A DNA stretch of 64,000 nucleotides from positions 109,315,278 through 109,379,277 of the forward strand of contig JAUPFV010000003.1 in assembly GCA_036936605.1 (NCBI GenBank), read 5' to 3'. The stretch is from Limnanthes douglasii subsp. nivea (lineage: Eukaryota; Streptophyta; Magnoliopsida; Brassicales; Limnanthaceae). A model generated the notes under the pieces. That model did not search any database, was not told where the DNA came from, and was given only the letters and a program-made list of their open reading frames with translations. Each line of letters opens with the position of its first letter. Position 1 is the stretch's first letter. This document shows, piece by piece, positions 44,750-54,613 of the stretch. Both the position numbers and the translations under genes were made by a program.

Positions 44750-45478
44750 TAAACACAGTGCCCGTCAAGCACCAACCAAAGACTGAAGATACATTATGAA
44801 AATATTATTGATAAACTTATGTATGCTATGATTTGCATGAGGCCTGGTATTTCCTATACCGCAAGTGTTTTGAGTAGATTCATGTCAAATCTGGGGAAAC
44901 CACACATATATGCACTCAATTGGATTATGAGATAGTTAAAAGGCTTGATTGGTGTAGGGCTGTGTTACAATCAGAAGGATACATGTATTATAATGTTAAG
45001 AGGGTATGCAGACTCCTAATATACAGGATGTCTCGACACAAAGAAGTGTACTTCAGGTTATCTATTTATTGTAATTATAAGAATGCTTAGCTAAAGGTCT
45101 TGTATATAAAAGGTTGTTGTGATGTCGTCTATGAAATCCGAGTATACATATGTTACAAAAACCATGAAGGAAGCTATTTGGCTGAAGAGATTATTGAGTG
45201 AACTCACTAGTGTGGAGAAATATGTGGTTATGTTATATGACAACACTAGTGATTTTCATTTAATGAATAATATGAAGTTTCATGAGAAAACTAAACATGT
45301 AGACATTAAACTACACTTTATTCGAGACGTGATAGAGAATGAACAAGAGAAGGTGGCTACGATTGTTAGTGAGAAAACCCGTTCAGATGCGCTGACTAAG
45401 GTATTGTCAATATCAAAGCTCAAGAACTACTCGAGATTGGTGCAAGTATGTGATGCAGGTGAGCTAAGTTTTATATAG
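44750..45478 (+). pseudogene. Copia-1 RT end and RNase H fragment
   Basis: LMYAMICMRPGISYTASVLS, then SRFMSNLGKPH, GYADS, CLDTKKCTSGYLF, and from 45119 MKSEYTYVTKTMKEAIWLKR, MKFHEKTKHVDIKLHFIRD and SDALTKVLSISKLKNY. These are the Ty1/copia RT C-terminus and RNase H in order. Stops and shifts are present before 45119. Upstream copia sequence (gag, integrase, most of RT) is missing. Confidence 0.85.
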
Positions 45479-45531
45479 TAGAAAATTAAGTGTAATGGAT
45501 ATATGAGTTATTATAAGGCTAGGTTGATAAT

Positions 45532-46471
45532 TGTTAGGTATAGTTTAGAAATAACTCGTTAATAGAGGTATTATCGTAGGACTATATGAATGTTGGACTT
45601 GTGGTGACCTATATAAGCAAGAAAGGTTGAAACTCTTTGAAGCTTGAGTCATGGCTTAGTTGCCAAGATGTATGCTGATTGTAAGGTTTGGAGAAACTCT
45701 TACAAACTGGTCACCATTATTCCGTATAAAATATGTGTTGAGTCATACCATCTAGTCTGAAGTAGGGTGGTTTGAAGTGAGCTGATCTGATGCACAACTC
45801 AAATCCAAAGCGAACTAGACCATAACACCATATCTATATCAGAGCGGAGTATTTTATTTTCTAGGTCTACTATATTAATTAGGTATCGTATTTTGGTATT
45901 CTTATATAATTTAGAATCCCTATATTAATTTAGTCTTTTATATTAATTAAGATCTTCGATATATGAGGATTACTATATTAATAATCTAAGAGTTACTTTA
46001 TTTATTTACTAATGAGCTTAAATCTAGAGTATCTACTGAAAAATATGGGTTTCTGTAAACCTATAAATAGAGTTGGAGATTTATATACAGTGACGTGATG
46101 TGATTCGCGAGCTTCATATTTCATGAGAGAGATATAAACTAGCTCCATGTCTTGTGGAGATAAATGAGATGAAATATAAATACTAAAGATACGATTCTTG
46201 AATCAAGTCATCCTTTCTTATAAAGAATGATTGAGTCTTTGTGTTTAAAGAGTAAAACTGTAATCTACTTTTATATAAAAGAGTGTTAGTTGTCTGTAGA
46301 TGTAGAATTTCTTTAGAATACGAACCACATTAATTTTTTTGTGCTTGATCTTATTACGGTTTCTTTTATTTGTTGCTCGTCTTGTACACGAAAATTAAAA
46401 TTGTACTTTTATAGTTTGCTTAATCATATATCACTTCTTACCTCGGCCGAACGATAGTGGTTCCCTCAACA
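45532..46471 (+). repeat. Probable 3' LTR of copia-1
   Basis: Opens TGTTAGGTAT and closes CCCTCAACA, the usual copia ends. It begins about 50 bp after the RNase H stop, preceded by GGTTGATAAT (a decayed GGGGGAGATT-type tract). A plus-strand TATA (CTATAAATAG) is near 46064. A diverged relative lies at 16370-16900. The ends would also fit a minus-strand LTR of copia-2, but the TATA position favours plus. Confidence 0.6.
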
Positions 46472-46479
46472 TAAAAGAT

Positions 46480-46640
46480 GTTATTGTGAATTTTTTTTTG
46501 ATGTTAGTACCTTAATGGCATAACTTACAACCATAGAATTGGTGTATATGTGCTTTATCGTAATATAACCATTCTAATTCCATTTTATATAGACATAAGC
46601 TCTAGTTCTATATGTTTAAACGTATCCAAACTATTGTTAC
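46480..46640 (-). pseudogene. Copia-2 RNase H C-terminal piece (left of the hAT insertion)
   Basis: The minus strand reads DTFKHIELELMS and later S-M-V-x3-A-I-K, matching the copia motifs around S-K-H-I-D and M-I-A-D-P-L-T-K. It continues, across the hAT element, the RNase H frame found at 49703-49960. Confidence 0.6.
46633..46640. repeat. Left 8-bp target-site duplication of the hAT element (diverged)
   Basis: ATTGTTAC, compared with ACTATTAC at 49703-49710; six of eight bases match. Eight bases is the hAT duplication length. Confidence 0.5.
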
Positions 46641-46689
46641 TAGGGCTGTCAATTTTTAACACGACCTGTAAACCCAACACGAACCCGAC

Positions 46690-46985
46690 CCAAAATTTTA
46701 GGGTTAGAGATCCGATATTTACGACCCGATGAAATTTTGACATGACACGAACTTGACCAAAAAAAAATAGACCGGGTTCGGGTTGGGTTTGTGTGAAATT
46801 GACGTGTAAAACCGAAAAGACTTGTAAACCTGAAACTTACCTGTAAAAACCAAAAAGACTTGCAAACCCGAAACTGACCTGTAAAATCCGAAAAGACCTG
46901 CAAACCCGAAACTGACATGTAAAACCCAAAAGACACGTAAACCCGAAATTCACCTATAAAACCCAAATATTTTATAAACACGAAA
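46690..46985. repeat. Left subterminal repeats of the hAT element
   Basis: AAACCCGAAACTGACCTGTA and variants (TGTAAAACCGAAAAGACTTG) recur about seven times. Short repeated motifs near the ends are binding sites for the transposase in hAT elements such as Ac. Confidence 0.75.
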
Positions 46986-48074
46986 ATACGAAACTAATAT
47001 ATATATATATATAAATTTATTAATAAAAAATATTATTTTAAATATAAAAGTATAAAATAAATATAATCATATAATATCCTAAATGACCTAAACAACTCAA
47101 CCTAGCCGCCAAGCACACATTTTCTGTCTTTCGCACAAATTTGAATCTTCATCTTCTTCACAACCTCACATACCATAACTCTAAGCTCTATTCATCTTCT
47201 TTAAATTCTCTGCCCTCCCCGTGCTTACTTCTTTCTCTCTTTGTTATCGTGCTTACTTCGAAGGTAATCTTTTTTTTTCTCCGTGATTTATTTCTATTAG
47301 TAGTTGTGTGACTTCAAGAGCACCTACCTATCTAACTAGTGGGAGAAATCTGTGCCTAGGTCGGTACAAATTTTACTAAAAATAGATATTTATTTTTGTA
47401 TGAAAGAAACCCTAGATGTAAAGAGGCCAATATGTTTCTGTCAAATTAGTGACTCTTTTTATTCTTCTGTTAATTTGTTGCTGAATTTTTAAACTATATT
47501 TGTGATTTATCTTCTTCTTCTTCTTTATCCCTTGAAAGGGAGTTCGGTTATCATATAAAACCGTAGACCTTGCAACAGTTTTTAAAGATTTTACTAACAA
47601 TAAACAGTAAAGGGAGTTGATTTTGTTACTTTGTTTATGCTAGCTTTTTTTGGTTCGTGTCTATTACTTGTGTCTGAACAAGAAAATTCGATTTTAATTT
47701 CAAGAATTTTATTTTTAAGATTTTGATTTTGACGTTTCAGTATTTGAATGACATACTGAAGAGTTGAATCAATTATTACTTTGAATAGTTAAATCAATTG
47801 TTATTTTCCCTCAAGTATCTATAATGGAAAAGAAACATAGTCATAACAGTTAAGTCATTGTTTCTCTTGAACATATTATGATAGAGGTTATTGTGCTTTT
47901 CAGATTATATTTCTCTTTTATTGCTTATGGTTTAAATCTTATTAGAGTTTTCTTATCCTTGAGAGTTATATGTTTTATCATCGTGCATTTTCTCATCTAG
48001 AGTTGAGTGATTCAAATTTTACTTCTTCTCCAACCCGTGAGGAGTGAGATAAGATAGAGAAGATTAGCAAATTT

Positions 48075-48920
48075 TTGAAGGTGTTCTATAATATTACTTG
48101 TACTTTTTTCGGAAGCAAGTATCCTACATCAAACTTGTATTTTCCTTTGGTTTCTATGGTACATTTGACTTTTAAAGAAGATTTAAAAAGTGAAGACGAG
48201 TACAGAAGAAAGATGGCTCATCAAATGTGGGAAAAGTTTAGGAAAAATTGGTATGATTTTAGTCTAATTATGGCTATTGCCATCATATTAGATCCTTGTT
48301 ATAAACTTCACTTTGTGGTGTTATCTTACCGCAAAATATATGGTGATGATGGTTTTGAACATGAGTTTGAAAAGGTTAAAAACAAGTTATATTCTCTTTT
48401 TGATGAGTATGCAAGCAAGAATTATCTTGAAGAGACTTCATCTTTGGATAATATGGGAACTACTCGATTACCATCGATGGGTGAACTAGGAGATGACTTC
48501 ATAAAGGTATTTTTTATACGTAATATGTTCTTGTTATTGTATTTAAAGTATTTGTTAAATTGAAACTATATATGAAGAACACTAATCTATTGTATAATAT
48601 TAATTTTGTTTGTGCAAGACTTTGATGATTTTAAAAGTGATGCATGTAATGGTTTATAAAAAACTATACAACTTGAAATGAACGGTGATAATGTTTTTGA
48701 TATTCTTGCATATTGGAAAATAAACCAATATAAATACCCGGAACTTGTTATGATGTGTTATCAATTCCTATATCTGTGGCCGCATTATAGTCAACATTCA
48801 GCGTTGGGGGTCGAGTTCTTGACCAATTTTGTAGTTCGCTCAAATCGGATACGGGCGAGGCATTAATTTGTACAAGAGATTGGTTATTTGGAGAAAAATA
48901 TAAGTTTTATAAATTCTAAT
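48075..48920 (+). pseudogene. hAT transposase, C-terminal half (RICESLEEPER-type)
   Basis: Exon-like frame 48075-48506: KVFYNITCTFFGSKYPTSNL, YRRKMAHQMWEKFRKNWYDF, then IAIILDPCYKLHFV (end of the RNase H-like fold) and FEKVKNKLYSLFDEY. A likely 112-nt intron (48507-48618) follows. Then DNVFDILAYWKINQYKYPEL, the hAT dimerisation motif, then LICTRDWLFGEKYKFYKF-like sequence to about 48920. The S-E-S/A-F-S centre of the dimerisation domain is mutated. A transposase would cut and reinsert the element; this copy is not functional. Confidence 0.8.
48507..48618 (+). other. Likely intron in the hAT transposase
   Basis: AAG/GTATTT donor at 48507 and TTTTGTTTGTGCAAG acceptor ending at 48618. The frames on both sides match hAT protein; the join is one base out of register, so a small indel has occurred. 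Confidence 0.5.
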
Positions 48921-49153
48921 ACTTAAATGTTTAAAATTTTATATATATTTTATGTGATTTTAATATCTTTTGTTTGATAATTTATTTTTAGCTTTGCAAT
49001 AAGAGAAAATGAAGACACTCACGAATGATTGTTTGAGTTTGGATTTGGATATTAACACGGGCGATGGTTCGATTAGTTGATTTCATTTAGGGTAATTTAT
49101 GATAAAATTTTATAAATTTGTTATCAGGTATGATATATATTTGAAATCTAACT

Positions 49154-49188
49154 TTTGTTTTGTTTTGTTTTGTTTTGTTTTGTTTTGT
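49154..49188. repeat. (TTTTG)n microsatellite
   Basis: Seven tandem copies of TTTTG inside the hAT element, just before an AG that could be a splice acceptor. Confidence 0.9.
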
Positions 49189-49389
49189 AGGAGCTTCAAA
49201 TTAGTGAAATCAACTTCAAAGTTCGTGTTTGTTTTAATTTAATCATTTGTTGTTCAAGACAAAATTTGTGTAATGTAATGTTTTTAATGTTATGTAAGAT
49301 TGGAATTTGATATTATCGAGATTTCACGTTTCAGTTACTATTATGCATTTATGTGAGTTTTTTAGTTTTCATATTTTCTTGTCTAACAG

Positions 49390-49690
49390 GTCGTGTTCGT
49401 GTTGAACATATGGATCGGGTTAATTGAAATTTCATGTCAAACAGGTCGGGTTCGTGTTTTGGGTCGATTAAAATTCCTTGTTTCTATAACAAGTCGAGTT
49501 GGTTCGTGTTTCGTGTCAAACAAATCAGATTCGTGTCAAAAATGTGTTTCGTGTTTCAGTTACAATTTCGTGTCAAACAGGTCAAGTTCGGGTCCAACAG
49601 GTTTTTAACAGGTCTGGTTCGTGTCACGTGTTTTATTTTTTCGGGTTGGTCAAACCCGACACGAACACGAACACGACCCGAAACCCGAAA
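49390..49690. repeat. Right subterminal repeats of the hAT element
   Basis: TTTCGTGTCAAACAGGTCGG and variants recur at least six times; several are complementary to motifs in the left cluster (CGGGTTTCGGGT against ACCCGAAACCCG). Confidence 0.75.
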
Positions 49691-49702
49691 TTGACATCAC
49701 TA

Positions 49703-49710
49703 ACTATTAC
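49703..49710. repeat. Right 8-bp target-site duplication of the hAT element (diverged)
   Basis: ACTATTAC, six of eight bases equal to 46633-46640. Confidence 0.5.
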
Positions 49711-50649
49711 TATTAGAGAATATGTCGACTAAACTATTTTCATATTAAAGAATGAGTAGTTTTTTAATTATTTAAATTTTATGCACTCGTGTGAAAAATT
49801 TTGATTATGCAAAACATGTCATATCTTTTGCAACCATAGGGAAGGTTGTGACAATAATTTGTTTCACATACTTCGAAGAAATTCCACTTGGTGCTAAAAT
49901 TAATATGGATCTAGTTGTAGACATTTGTGTGTCCAAACAACCATAAAAGTTACATCAAAATATCTCACAATCTATAGGTTGTATGATCTTTTGTAAAACA
50001 ATCCGTAATGTTTAGTTTTATACGATTAGCAGATGATCTTTTAATTTTTTTTCCAATGGCGAACAGTAGATTATTTAAGTACCTACCCAACATCTCTGCT
50101 ATAAATCATATGTCTATTCTAGTTTAAATTTGAGCATACATGATACTTCCAACAACCAAAATATATTAATACGCCTACACGAGTTATATATTTGATTGTC
50201 TCATGACATCGACTTAATGAGAATATATTATATTCAAATATATAATATATTTTTATGTTTGTTATCTTCTATCATGTAATCTTATAAATGTTTTCAATGT
50301 ATATATTTTGTGAAAGACCAATGATGCTCTAAGAGATATTCATAATAATATAAATTCAAAATAAAAGATGATTTACCCAAAACTTTTATATTAAATTTAT
50401 ATGGTAAAATGGTCTTCATGACATGTAATAAATATATATTGTTTGAATCAAAGTATATTTCATCGATAATTAATATTAAATATATTAATTTACTTTTACT
50501 AGATATAAGATACACACAATTGTTCACATAATTCATCCTAACACCCAATTGAAGTGATAATATCCAAAAATTTAAGGTATCATTCACGAGATGCATAAAT
50601 GGATTTCCTTAGTTTTCATACCCAAAACAACATTTTAGGTGGCCTTATA

Positions 50650-51960
50650 TATATTGTTTCCTCATTATCTTCACCCAGAAATACTATCTAAACATCTACT
50701 TATTGAAGCTCATAAATAAAAATGTGCTACCAGAATCATGCTAGAAATGAAAAAACATTTTTCATGTTAAGTATAACCTTTTTCTTTAAGATGCACTTTA
50801 TATTTTTCCTCGGTACATCATAAATTATGATTAATGGACATTTATCGTTTATTTATATACTTTTTATATTAATTTATTGTCTAGTTTAACTGACAAACGA
50901 ATAAGATATTCTCATAATTTTTAATTTTGAAGCTTAAACTTAATATGTATTTGAGAATTAATTATAAATGTAAACAGAATGAATAGTAAATTAAAGTAAA
51001 AATTTAATAAATAATATATGGTAGATGTAGGACCAAAATAAACTATAAGGCCTTATAATATGGATATAGACTAAGGGACCTTATTTTAGCTAAAAAGCAT
51101 AAAACCCATTATTTTGCTTACACGTGGTGAGATTAGGGTTTAAAAATTGATATCCGAGACTAATACCTTCAAAGAATAAATAGGGTTTTTGGAAAAGAAG
51201 AGAGGAGACGAGGTAAAAGTTTTTTTAATCATTATTTCTTCCTCTATATTTTATTTGTATATTAATGATTAACATGAGCTGATCTAATAATTTCTAGGAT
51301 TAATAGATAAACATGGTTGAATGTTCATATATGTTATGAAATTGATTGTTAGTAGTTAGAAATGTTTTATTCATTTTTATAATTTGATTGTATTTGATTA
51401 ATTAATTAGATATGCTTTCTATATTATTGTCTTTAAAAATACAATTGCAGAGGTCATTAATTATTTATTCCAAATCTAGGTTGAAACCGAGAGATAACAT
51501 ATATAGATTATATTGTGATAATAAACTCATGTTATATGTTTAGAATAAAGATACTCAACACGACTTTATGTATATTTACGATTAGAGATAACCTATACAC
51601 TATAAAAGTATTAGTTTAATAATGCTCAAGAAAAATTTATTAAACATTCATTAAGTTAATTTGTTATTTAAAGATAACTATTTAATTAGTCAATAAAAAT
51701 ATATATGATTATTCAATCGAGCAACACCTAATATCCTACAATCTTTCAATTATTGTTTACAATATACTTTACTACGTTTCAATTTTACTGTCTGTTTATG
51801 AAAACTATCAATCTCATTAACTTCTTAAGTCCATCCATTCATAAATTAGATAAAAATAAAAAAAGAAATTTAATAAATGAAAGATATACAATTATTCAAT
51901 ATGGTTCTAAATTTCTATAATAATATACTTATATATCGCAGTTTGTTTTACATCACATCA
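50650..51960. other. AT-rich insertion between copia-2 RT pieces, with a promoter-like island
   Basis: No copia protein similarity is visible here although RT lies on both sides. At 51110-51215 there is a plant-promoter-like cluster: AAACCCATT, CACGTG, two TAGGGTTT boxes (51134 and 51181), a purine-rich leader and an AG/GTAAAA donor-like site at about 51211. It could be a captured gene start. No coding exon recognised. Confidence 0.4.
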
Positions 51961-53449
51961 TACTTGGTTATAAATATCGCTTTGCAACCAATCATTTTTT
52001 TTTCTACCAAGTAATTGGACAATATCCCATACTGAATCATATTTCATTTATTTGTACCATAAAGTTATTACCTCGATCCAAAGTTTAGATTTTAAAATTC
52101 TTAATCACATCTGGAAGCTGATAAGATCATATTATAAAATCTAAAATATTTATTGTGCTCATTTAGAAATGTCACGCAATCTGATGGGTACGACACTTGT
52201 TTTTTTCTTCAGTAGATTTACGTAATGTAGGCTCATCGTGTTGCTCAATTAATGAGTTTATTGAGTTATGTCATCAGGAAGTAGAAAATTTGTCTCATAT
52301 ATTGGATTCTTTAAATATTAAAGATTATCATTAGACCAATTATAACCGAGACATCAATATAAGAGACTACAGAAATATATTCCGATTCGTATTAAAATAA
52401 ATGCTGTTATCCAAATTCATGCTCTGAAATTCGATATCCTAATTTTTTTTATAGTTCTTATCTAAAAAACTATATGCTTAATGAGAAAGCAAAACTTGTA
52501 GCCTCATAAGTTGTCTAAATAACATATAAAGTAACATTGTACTATTTTAAATTCCATCTTTTGCTCGTTAAACATACAAGCTTGGCTTTAGCTTGAATAT
52601 ATGAACATGCAAATGTTTTAAATTTTGCTTTCGCTCAATAAAAATCCCATATGATGTCTTATATAGTGCTTTAATAGATACTTTATTAAAAAGATATGTT
52701 GCACACTTAGTTATTCCCTTCATAGTGTGGTTGGTAAAGGTATATGTGCAATCATACTCCAAACTATTTCATATAATGTGTAATTTCTTCACCCATATAC
52801 ACAATTCAGCATGGGTGAACCTGATATAGTGTACTGAGGAATGGCTAAAAGTACTGCTCATAGATCCATCATACTAGCCACATTATTCACCACTGTGGTC
52901 AAACTGATGGCTTTAATCCTCTTATCTAAATGTAACTCAACCTCGTCATAAAAGAATTTTAAATTTTACATAGATTCATGTTTCTCATGAGATAGATAAT
53001 GATATCATGATTAACATCTACAAATTAAATCAAGTACCTTTGGCTGTTTCATGACACAATGAAGCAATGAGCCGTGAATGTTTGAACGATATGCACCAAA
53101 CCTTATATGTCTTTTATATTTGTATTTGATACACCTAAAGCATATATTAAAATTAGTATAATCAAGATGAGCTAAAAGATAATGAGCTACCAACTTGTCA
53201 ATTCACCTTTTAGAGATATAATATAAATATTTGTGCCAAAGATATGCTAATTTTTTAAAGTTTACTTTACAAGTACATGCATGTCAACTTCATAATAAAT
53301 GACATTTTTAAACATATATAAATTATGATTACGATATAGAACACATGTACCAACACATCAATTGTCATAAAGTTGATAAAAAATCTAAAAGAAAAATATA
53401 TACACATTTGTCTAATAAAAAAAATTATATTAATTTTTTTAAAGAGGTA

Positions 53450-53454
53450 TGTAT
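53450..53454. repeat. Left 5-bp target-site duplication of element E
   Basis: TGTAT, identical to 63976-63980. Confidence 0.88.
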
Positions 53455-53765
53455 TGATCGTTCCAGAAATCTTTTAAAGAGAATTTGTGAATAAAAAAAT
53501 GTTTGGAGGACTAAATTCTTAGTATCAATAGTTACAGATATATAGAGAGAGAAGTTCCACAATCTAGAGAGAGAAAGTCATTAGCAATAATTTTTAATGA
53601 TTCATCAATCATCCTTCCCCAAAAGAGGTGGTATGCTTTTATAGTAGATTTGTTGGGTCCCATATGTCTAGTGAAATTACTAATTATAGCTCATTTCTTA
53701 AATTTACAATTTATTACAAATTTCTTAATTTACCAATTTCTTCCAATTACATAACTCATTTATCA
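53455..53765 (-). repeat. 3' LTR of element E
   Basis: 311 bp; read on the plus strand it opens TGATCGTTCC and ends TTTATCA. A minus-strand TATA (TATAAAAG) is at 53636-53643. It lacks about 70 bp present in the other LTR, including the CATTACGTTAGATTACGCCC stretch. Confidence 0.85.
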
Positions 53766-53874
53766 TTAGTCCTCTAGTCTTTTACAAAAATATTCGAGCA
53801 AGGGCTGTCATTTTGCTAAAGCGTTCTCGCCGGACTAATTAATGCTTTCATTAGACTGTCAATCTTCATAAGTA

Positions 53875-54200
53875 GAAGATTCTTCATCGGATTTTGTTGA
53901 TTTGTCTGGATAAATAATTTTTCTCTTCAATCGGGCTATTATTTCTCTAATTTTGCAGTATTCATAGGCAAGCAATTATTTTTCGATTTTTTTTCAGACT
54001 AGTTGGAAAAATAATTCTTCTCTTTAATCTGAGAATTCTTCCTTGAATTTCGTTAGTCTTTACAGACAAGCAATTCTTTGTCGGATTTTTTCGATCTATT
54101 TGGACAAACAATTCTTCTCTTTAATCAGGTTATTCTTCCTCGAATTTTTTCAGTCTTCGTAGAAAAGAAATTCCTGGTCGAATTTTATTGATCTTTAGTT
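53875..54200. repeat. Tandem repeat of about 98 bp, element E
   Basis: Blocks with CAAGCAATT at 53969 and 54067 and a variant at 54165, each followed by a CGGATTTTTT-x-GATCTATTTGGA-like segment and AATTCTTCTCTTTAATC. About three copies. It lies between the 3' LTR and the antisense promoter, the same place as the 55-bp array of element A, but the sequences differ. Confidence 0.7.
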
Positions 54201-54522
54201 TTCATTGATATTTTTGATAATTTTAAATAAAATAAATGTAATTGGACTTTTTCTGTTTCATGGTGTGCAAACCAGCCGTATATACCAAAAGTTTCTTCAT
54301 CAATGATGTCATAATTCTCTGACACCACCAATAAAACATTTCCTCCTCTGTAAGGTGTTGATTAGCATGCCCTTTGCGTGTCCATTATTCTGACACAAAA
54401 TGGTATAGGGACAACGCACTCCTTCTTTAAGCTCTCATTTCCTCTACTTTAGAAACTTTGCCTCTAGGAGAACATCCTCTCATACCCTTGGGCTTTGAAT
54501 TTTTCTAAGGCTCATACTACTC

Positions 54523-54532
54523 CTATAAATAC
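54523..54532 (+). promoter_or_regulatory. Core promoter (TATA) of the element E antisense gene
   Basis: CTATAAATAC, 81 bp before the ATG at 54614; identical to the boxes of A and B. The leader contains TTTCTAGAGCGATAAAG (54563-54579), also nearly identical in A. Confidence 0.7.
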
Positions 54533-54613
54533 TTGTTGCTTCTTCTTGACCTTACACAAAAGTTTCTAGAGCGATAAAGATTCCAAAAAAACCTTTTTAG
54601 AGAGAAGTAGTTT

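Larger units (their letters stand above)
46641..49702 (+). mobile_element. hAT DNA transposon, internally deleted, inserted in copia-2
   Basis: Ends: TAGGGCTGTCAATTTTTAAC at the left; the reverse complement of the right end is TAGTGATGTCAATTTCGGGT. Both ends carry clusters of subterminal repeats. Between them are a CT-rich leader with a GGTAATC splice donor (47264), and the second half of a hAT transposase including its dimerisation region. The BED finger and N-terminal catalytic part are missing. The copia frame is continuous across it if the element and one duplication are removed. Confidence 0.8.
49703..53449 (-). pseudogene. Copia-2 pol, decayed (minus strand)
   Basis: Minus-strand order from right to left: GAG-pre-integrase zinc region (53011-53193; CFRCIKYKYKRHIRFGAYRS), integrase end (52568-52762; TKCATYLFNKVSIKALYKTS then YGIF and KHLHVHIF), RT start (I-G-C-K-x-I-F-x-T-K-Y-D-V at about 51980-52010), RT middle (50294-50596; SKLIYLILIIDEIYFDSNNI, with the YVDD box reading I-I-D-E), then RNase H (GCLDTQMSTTRSILILAPSG at about 49860-49930). 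Pieces are separated by non-copia DNA. Ty1/copia element. Confidence 0.78.

Noticed and set aside
45532..46471. LTR assigned to copia-2 (minus) instead of copia-1 (plus)
   Set aside because: The ends fit both, but the plus TATA position and the decayed purine tract after the copia-1 RNase H favour copia-1. Left as a caveat.
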